In this document: piece after piece, positions 59,823 to 64,000 of the stretch
Numbering within the stretch: the first letter of the stretch is position 1
How the letters are laid out: every line of letters begins with the position of its first letter
NCBI RefSeq assembly: GCF_018736085.1
Contig: NZ_CP076134.1
Span: 1,374,501-1,438,500 of the forward strand
Direction of reading: 5' to 3'
From: Bradyrhizobium sediminis
GTDB lineage: Bacteria > Pseudomonadota > Alphaproteobacteria > Rhizobiales > Xanthobacteraceae
DNA length: 64,000 nt
The notes under the pieces: generated by a model
What the model was told of the DNA's origin: nothing
Database searches by the model: none
The model's input: the letters and a program-made list of their open reading frames with translations, nothing else
Position numbers and translations under genes: made by a program

Positions 59823-61093
59823 TGGGCGACATGGCATTCGATCGGGTTCCGGTTCTGCGCAACGGCGTACTCGCCGCGCTTGTTCTGACGGTAGTTGCAG
59901 TGATGATCGGCGTGCCGCATTCCGCTCGCGCCGCCGATGCCGGCTTCACCCGGTTCATCGCCTCGCTGTGGCCGGAAGCGCAGGCGCAAGGCGTGCCGCG
60001 CGCGACGTTCGACGCCGAGACCCGCGGGCTCGCGCCGGATTACAAACTGCCGGATCTGATCCTGCCGGGACGGCCCGCCACCGGCGCGCCGTCGCAGGCC
60101 GAGTTCGTGCAGGTGCCGGCCGACTATGTGAAGGAATCGAGCATCGCGCGGCTGGCGGCGGAGGGGCAAAAGCTGATGGCGAAGCACCGCGCCGCGCTCA
60201 GCGCGATCGAAACGCGCTTCGGTGTGCCCGGCGCCATCGTGCTGGCGATCTGGGGCCGCGAGACTGATTACGGACGCTACGCGCTGCCCTATGACGGTTT
60301 GCGCGTGCTGGCGACGCAGGCCTATGTCGGCCGGCGCAAGGATCAGTATCGCGGCGAGTTCATCCTGGCGTTGAAGCTGATCGGCGAGGGCGTGGTGACG
60401 CGCAAGGATCTGCGCTCGTCCTGGGCCGGCGCCACCGGGCTGACGCAATTCCTTCCCTCCGAGCTCTACAAGCACGGCGTCGATCTCGACGGCGACGGCC
60501 GGGTCGATATCTGGCATTCGGTGCCGGACGCGCTCGCCTCCGCCGCCCAGCAGCTCGTCAACAAAGGCTGGCAGCCGGGTGTCCGCTGGGCCTACGAAGT
60601 GCGCGCGCCGGCTGGCGCCGACTGTACCCAGGGCGTGCCCGAGGTGACGAAGCCGATCCGCGAATGGCTGCGCGAAGGCTTCGTGCCGGTGCGCGGACAA
60701 AAGCTCAGTGCCGCCGAGCAGGCGCAGCCGGCCTCGCTGCTGCAGCCCGAAGGCATCTACGGCCCGGCGTTCCTGACCACGAAAAACTACTTCGTCATCA
60801 AGGAATACAATTTTTCGGATCTCTACGTGCTGTTCGTCGGCCACCTCGCCGATCGCATGCTGAGCTCGCAGCCATTCGCGACGCCGTGGTCGGCCTCGAC
60901 CCAACTGCGCACATCAGCGGTCGAGGCGATGCAGCGTCACCTCACGCGCATCGGCCTCTACGGCGAGAAGGTGGACGGCAAGGCGGGCATGAAGACCCGC
61001 GCGGCGCTCGGTGCCTACCAGAAATCGGCCGGGCTCAAGGTGGACTGCTGGCCGAGCGAAGCCGTGCTGCGTTCGATCGGCACAGCGCGCTGA
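59822..61093 (+). CDS. Lytic murein transglycosylase B (GH103) with peptidoglycan-binding domain
   Basis: 423 residues. A signal peptide (LAALVLTVVAVMIGVPHSARA, cleavage near residue 37) precedes the MltB catalytic domain (about 40-330): the catalytic glutamate is in LAIWGRETDYGRY, followed by SWAGATGLTQFLPSELYKHG and GDGRVDIWHSVPDALAS. The last 60 residues (LRTSAVEAMQRHLTRIGLYG) form a peptidoglycan-binding domain. It cleaves glycan strands to 1,6-anhydro products in the periplasm. The start at 59822 overlaps yqhA; an ATG at 59831 is possible. Confidence 0.93.
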   Translation: MGDMAFDRVPVLRNGVLAALVLTVVAVMIGVPHSARAADAGFTRFIASLWPEAQAQGVPRATFDAETRGLAPDYKLPDLILPGRPATGAPSQAEFVQVPADYVKESSIARLAAEGQKLMAKHRAALSAIETRFGVPGAIVLAIWGRETDYGRYALPYDGLRVLATQAYVGRRKDQYRGEFILALKLIGEGVVTRKDLRSSWAGATGLTQFLPSELYKHGVDLDGDGRVDIWHSVPDALASAAQQLVNKGWQPGVRWAYEVRAPAGADCTQGVPEVTKPIREWLREGFVPVRGQKLSAAEQAQPASLLQPEGIYGPAFLTTKNYFVIKEYNFSDLYVLFVGHLADRMLSSQPFATPWSASTQLRTSAVEAMQRHLTRIGLYGEKVDGKAGMKTRAALGAYQKSAGLKVDCWPSEAVLRSIGTAR

Positions 61094-61116
61094 GGCAAGA
61101 TTCCGACGACCGTTCT

Positions 61117-61236
61117 CGTCATTGCGAGGAGCCAACGGGTCGCGCGAATGCGCGCCCGATGACAGGCTCCGCGACGAAGCAATCCATTCTTTCTTTCCTC
61201 GGCAAGATGGATTGCTTCGCTGCGCTCGCAATGACG
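61117..61236. repeat. Palindromic intergenic repeat, family A (copy 5)
   Basis: Bounded by CGTCATTGCGAGGAGC and CTCGCAATGACG. It holds the full inner module (AACGGGTCGCGCGAATGCGC, then GATGACAGGCTCCGCGACG) and the GAAGCAATCCA/TGGATTGCTTC arms. This is the best-preserved copy. Located between convergent genes. Confidence 0.88.
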
Positions 61237-61247
61237 GTCTCAAAAGA

Positions 61248-61272
61248 AAACCCGGCCGCACGGGCCGGGTTT
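61248..61272 (-). terminator. Rho-independent terminator of the 61309-61581 gene
   Basis: A ten-base-pair stem (AAACCCGGCC/GGCCGGGTTT) with a five-base loop. On the minus strand it is followed by TTTTCTTTT. It lies about 37 bp after the stop codon of the small secreted protein gene. Confidence 0.85.
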
Positions 61273-61308
61273 CAGAATCACAATGCGGTAATCGAAGCGC
61301 AGGTCAGC

Positions 61309-61581
61309 TCAGTCGCAGACCTCGACGCGGCGATAGCGCCAGCCGTAACCGTCCCAGAAGCGCTCACGCACCATACGGCAGGCCGGGTAGTCGTCCACAT
61401 AGACCGGGGCCGGGGCGGCGTAGGCCGGGCGGCTGGAGGCGATGGCACCGCCGATGATCGCGCCGCCGATCAGGCCGGCCGCCACGCCTGCGGCCACGCC
61501 GCGCTGCGCGCTGGCGGGCGTCGCGGCGAGCGACCCGGCGATCGTTGCGACCGCGACGAAGGCAGCAAATGTTTTCTTCAT
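61309..61581 (-). CDS. Small secreted protein with glycine-zipper segment (paralogue 1)
   Basis: 90 residues: signal peptide (KKTFAAFVAVATIAGSLAATP, cleavage near SAQ), then GVAAGVAAGLIGGAIIGGAI, a glycine-zipper helix, and the C-terminal motif ERFWDGYGWRYRRVEVCD. It is clearly paralogous to the gene at 61814-62122, with the same order and motif. Cysteines in CRMVRERFW and VCD may pair. The function is unknown; glycine-zipper proteins associate with membranes. Confidence 0.8.
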   Translation of the reverse strand: MKKTFAAFVAVATIAGSLAATPASAQRGVAAGVAAGLIGGAIIGGAIASSRPAYAAPAPVYVDDYPACRMVRERFWDGYGWRYRRVEVCD

Positions 61582-61750
61582 GTCCTGGACTCTCCTGGAG
61601 ATGGCGCCTTGCGCCGGCGCCGGGTTTAGATTGACTCACACGCCGTATTCGAAACCGTCCGTCTCGCTTAGAAAGCGCATAACGGTCAATCGAAGGTAAA
61701 CGCTGGCGAAGCAGTGGCCGGAAAAAACGGTTTTTTCAGGCCATCAACGA

Positions 61751-61780
61751 AAACGCCCCGGAAAACGCCATGTTTCCGGG
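61751..61780 (-). terminator. Possible terminator of the 61814-62122 gene
   Basis: Stem CCCGGAAA/TTTCCGGG with an eight-base loop, followed on the minus strand by a short GCGTTTTCG tract. The T tract is weak. Confidence 0.5.
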
Positions 61781-61813
61781 ACGCCGCTGATGGTTTTAAT
61801 GAAGATAAACGGC

Positions 61814-62122
61814 TTAATCGCAGATCCGAACGTTGCGAACCCGCCAGCCATAACCGTCCCAGAACCGCTGCCGTTGCCAGAAGCAGCTGGGCTCGGCGAC
61901 ATAGACCGGACCGCCGTAATAGCCGTATCCCGGGCCATAATAGCCCGGCCCGTAATAGCCATTCTGGGACGCAATCGCGCCGCCGACAATGGCGCCGCCG
62001 AGCAGCCCGGCCGCGACGCCGGCGGCAATCCGGCCGTTGCGAGCCTCGGCGGCCTGCGGCGCTGCCACGGCCGAAACAGCCAGGGTGGCGGCGGCAGCGA
62101 GCGCCATCAATGTCTTCCTCAT
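61814..62122 (-). CDS. Small secreted protein with glycine-zipper segment (paralogue 2)
   Basis: 102 residues from the ATG at 62122, which has AAGG just upstream; an ATG at 62140 is also in frame. Signal peptide (RKTLMALAAAATLAVSAVAAP), glycine zipper (GRIAAGVAAGLLGGAIVGGA), a Gly/Tyr-rich insert (NGYYGPGYYGPGYGYYGGP) absent from paralogue 1, and the same end (RFWDGYGWRVRNVRICD). The tandem arrangement with 61309-61581 points to gene duplication. Function unknown. Confidence 0.8.
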   Translation of the reverse strand: MRKTLMALAAAATLAVSAVAAPQAAEARNGRIAAGVAAGLLGGAIVGGAIASQNGYYGPGYYGPGYGYYGGPVYVAEPSCFWQRQRFWDGYGWRVRNVRICD

Positions 62123-62291
62123 GGCCTTCACCTTTCTCATTGAACCGGGACCGCCAAATGGTCTGTCCGGGCAAAAGTTCCACATTTTGCTTGAATGATC
62201 AATGAACGGACCTGCCCGATTTGGCGACGAATCCGGGCTGGCGCGGTGTTTTTGCGGCGCACAGGCCGGGTTTAGGAGCGAAGGAAACCCA

Positions 62292-62528
62292 ATGACAAAC
62301 GCGATGGCGGCATTCGGAATTGCGGCCGGCGGTACCTCCCTGATCTGCTATCTGCTGATGACGCGAAAGCCGAAACGCCGCGCCCTCGGCGGCTCGTCCG
62401 GCGACAGTTCCGGGCAGGATGGCGGCATGGCCGGGGGTGACGGCTGGAGCCTGCTGAGCTGGTTCGGCGGCGATAATTCCACGTCCGACAGTTCGGGCAA
62501 TCCAGGCGGCGGCGGTGGTGGCGATTGA
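62292..62528 (+). CDS. Small membrane protein with Gly/Ser-rich tail
   Basis: 78 residues from the ATG at 62292 (AAGGA seven bases upstream). One hydrophobic helix (AFGIAAGGTSLICYLLM), a basic stop-transfer stretch (TRKPKRR), then a tail rich in Gly, Ser and Asp ending in NPGGGGGGD. I do not recognise a family, but the ribosome site and membrane topology make it a plausible gene. Confidence 0.6.
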   Translation: MTNAMAAFGIAAGGTSLICYLLMTRKPKRRALGGSSGDSSGQDGGMAGGDGWSLLSWFGGDNSTSDSSGNPGGGGGGD

Positions 62529-62580
62529 GTCTGCAAAACCCGCAAGAATGGCGCCATTTGATCTGGCGCAACCGCATCTC

Positions 62581-62596
62581 TTTAGATCAGTTCTAG
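62581..62596. promoter_or_regulatory. Possible Irr/ICE-type iron-control element upstream of bfd
   Basis: TTTAGATCAGTTCTAG resembles the rhizobial iron control element (TTTAGAA...TTCTAAA), matching the left TTTAGA and the right TTCTA. It is about 115 bp upstream of the bfd start. Irr is known to act on iron-storage genes in Bradyrhizobium. The match is imperfect. Confidence 0.35.
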
Positions 62597-62709
62597 CCTG
62601 CATGTGCGATCACTTTGGAATCGCTTGAAAAGACGGTTTTTCTTTTTGCATCCCGCCGCGCCGTTACATATCGATAGGCTTACGCATCACCGATGAGCCC
62701 TGCCGTTTC

Positions 62710-62973
62710 ATGATTGTTTGTTCCTGCAACGTCATCAGCGACCATGATGTCCGTAGCGCCGTCAACGCCGCGGACGATCTTCCACGCAGCCCCAAGCAGG
62801 TCTATGACTGCCTCGGCTGCAGCGCCGAGTGCGGTCGATGCGCGCGCACCATCAAGACCATCATCGACGACGCCCTGGGCGCCTGCGCCAAGTCCTGCGG
62901 CGCCGGATGCCCGCACAGCGCGGCCGCCGCGGAGCCGCATGTCCATGCCGAGTTCGCGCTCGCGGCCTCCTGA
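62710..62973 (+). CDS. bfd: Bacterioferritin-associated ferredoxin
   Basis: 87 residues. MIVCSCNVISDHDVR gives the CxC pair (C4, C6), and the later CSAECGRC gives the CxxC pair (C41, C44), the [2Fe-2S] ligands of Bfd. Extra cysteines (C34, C37 and a CAKSCGAGC tail) extend the E. coli form by about 20 residues. Bfd reduces ferric iron in bacterioferritin to mobilise it. The bacterioferritin gene follows on the same strand after about 160 bp, which supports the assignment. Confidence 0.94.
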   Translation: MIVCSCNVISDHDVRSAVNAADDLPRSPKQVYDCLGCSAECGRCARTIKTIIDDALGACAKSCGAGCPHSAAAAEPHVHAEFALAAS

Positions 62974-63132
62974 AACCTGCAAAGATTCTCCCGCTTGCAC
63001 CATCGGACCCGTTCGGCACGGGTTTGCTGCCGCATATTAACGCATGATCCTGTCGCCCAACCGCTTACCCTTTGGAGGGTCTTGCGCTAGTAGGCTTCTG
63101 AATCCACCTTACCTCGGCAGCGGGAGTGCATC

Positions 63133-63618
63133 ATGCAGGGCGACGCAAAGGTCATCGAATATCTCAACAAGGGTCTTCGCAGCGAACTCACCGCCATCAA
63201 CCAGTACTGGCTGCATTACCGGCTGCTCGCCAACTGGGGCCTCCTGGAAATGGCCAAGGTCTGGCGCAAGGAATCCATCGAGGAGATGGAGCACGCCGAC
63301 AAGTTCACCGACCGGATCCTGTTCCTCGACGGCTTTCCCAACATGCAGGTGCTCGATCCCTTGCGGATCGGCCAGAACGTCAAGGAGATCATCGAGTGCG
63401 ATCTCGCCGCCGAGATCAGCGCCCGCACGCTCTATCAGGAAGCGGCGACCTATTGCCATGGCGTCAAGGACTACGTCTCGCGCGATCTGTTCGAGAGCCT
63501 GATGAAGGACGAGGAACACCACATCGATTTCCTCGAAACCCAGCTTGATCTGATCAAACGCATCGGGCTCGAGCTCTACACCCAGAAGCATGTCGGCGGG
63601 CTCGAGAGCGAGGGCTAG
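63133..63618 (+). CDS. bfr: Bacterioferritin
   Basis: 161 residues, the standard length. It has ferroxidase ligands E18, E51 and H54 and the haem-binding M52 (IEEMEHAD), with [20 protein letters not shown] at the start and [22 protein letters not shown] at the second metal site. It forms a 24-mer that oxidises and stores iron. The partner Bfd is encoded just upstream. On the other strand the tail of a decayed flavoprotein gene overlaps the stop codon by three bases. Confidence 0.96.
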   Translation: MQGDAKVIEYLNKGLRSELTAINQYWLHYRLLANWGLLEMAKVWRKESIEEMEHADKFTDRILFLDGFPNMQVLDPLRIGQNVKEIIECDLAAEISARTLYQEAATYCHGVKDYVSRDLFESLMKDEEHHIDFLETQLDLIKRIGLELYTQKHVGGLESEG

Positions 63619-63853
63619 GGCAACGCAACTAAGTCGTCCGGATCTACCGACACCTTGCCCTTGCCGCCGACGCGCAGCGTCTCGTCGATACCAGGCACGA
63701 AGAAGATCAGCTGCACCAAGCCCGAACCCTCCACGATGTTCCTGAAACTGTCGATCCGGTTGTTGCCGGAGCGGTCGGGCATCAACAGCCGGTTCGGCCC
63801 GGCGATGGATCCGGATAGATCGTCTTGAGGTCGCTGGCGGCAAGCTCGGTCAA
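63615..63853 (-). pseudogene. PPOX-type FMN flavoprotein gene, decayed (MSMEG_1061-like family)
   Basis: Reading from a TTG at 63853 gives TELAASDLKTIYPDPS, the start of a pyridoxamine-5'-phosphate-oxidase-like flavoprotein, and then a stop after 23 codons. In another frame the protein resumes as AGPNRLLMPDRSGNNRIDS, SFRNIVEGSGLVQLIFFVPG and IDETLRVGGKGKVSVDPDD, then ends at a TAG within bfr. Family members are about 200 residues, so roughly 50 codons between the blocks and the whole C-terminal third are missing. The remnant cannot encode a working enzyme. Confidence 0.65.
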
Positions 63854-63929
63854 GATTGCTCTCCGGCCGGAAGATGCTCTCGCAAAACTATCATGACGAA
63901 GCGCGCCCGCAAAGCGAGCGCGGCCTCAC

Positions 63930-64000
63930 TCACACCGCGTCTGCAGGGACAAAGCAGCTGATCACGATGCTGCCGCGATGATGCACGTACCACACCACGG
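63930..64000 (-). CDS. Possible 3' end of a gene running off the right edge
   Basis: A minus-strand frame enters from the edge and ends at 63930 with the sequence VVWYVHHRGSIVISCFVPA. It is only 22 codons inside the window and I do not recognise it. Listed as doubtful. Confidence 0.2.
   Translation of the reverse strand, partial: VVWYVHHRGSIVISCFVPADAV

Overview
The window is about 64 kb of GC-rich alphaproteobacterial chromosome. Several proteins match what I know of Bradyrhizobium closely: a D-tartrate dehydratase with every active-site residue at the expected number, a DbjA-type haloalkane dehalogenase with its TetR regulator, a transaldolase reading through into a probable phosphoglucose isomerase, and a pqqABCDE operon. 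I see no rRNA, tRNA, CRISPR array, complete IS element or prophage. Gene order and coding style look chromosomal. Gene-free DNA is mostly short intergenic gaps plus several families of palindromic repeats.

Layout. 0-7 kb: 5' end of tal(-pgi), an RMD1/DUF155 membrane protein, then an acyltransferase followed by a permease/ATPase/adaptor exporter of the DevCAB/MacAB type. 7-13 kb: two small secreted proteins and a korC-korA-korB operon for 2-oxoacid:ferredoxin (NADP) oxidoreductase. 13-18.3 kb: pqqA-pqqB-pqqC-pqqD-pqqE, with a proline iminopeptidase-like hydrolase and a small barrel protein at its 3' end. 18.5-24.7 kb: amidase, glutathione peroxidase, DUF3297, tarD, a frameshifted GNAT gene, a SelW-like protein, and a tetR-dhaA pair behind a 20-bp perfect palindrome. 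24.8-29.9 kb: malonyl-CoA decarboxylase, a GreA-type factor, a divergent AraC/MFS pair and a VanZ-like protein. 29.9-38.1 kb: a cell-surface polysaccharide and signalling cluster (GH26-like glycosidase, SGNH acyltransferase, O-antigen ligase/polymerase, PstS-like binding protein, GGDEF-EAL protein). 38.3-45 kb: RidA, an alpha/beta hydrolase, a divergent GlxA-type regulator and DJ-1/isonitrile hydratase-like protein, a 49-aa secreted peptide, and a breakpoint where two truncated genes (phaZ and a cupin gene) meet. 45-56 kb: SMP-30, GNAT, GMC oxidoreductase, MoxR with a VWA protein, two sulfurtransferases, an L,D-transpeptidase and a 2-hydroxyacid dehydrogenase. 56.7-64 kb: ettA, a brnTA toxin-antitoxin module with its operator, yqhA, a lytic transglycosylase, two paralogous small secreted proteins, bfd and bfr, and a decayed PPOX flavoprotein gene.

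Most promising for follow-up: (i) the binding protein and GGDEF-EAL pair beside the polysaccharide genes, which may couple a periplasmic ligand to c-di-GMP; (ii) the acyltransferase with DevCAB-like exporter; (iii) the hydrolase whose start lies inside pqqE in a pqq operon with no visible pqqF/G protease; (iv) three families of intergenic palindromes, five loci of one family sitting at gene 3' ends. I could not run searches, so family names rest on recognised motifs and remembered homologues.
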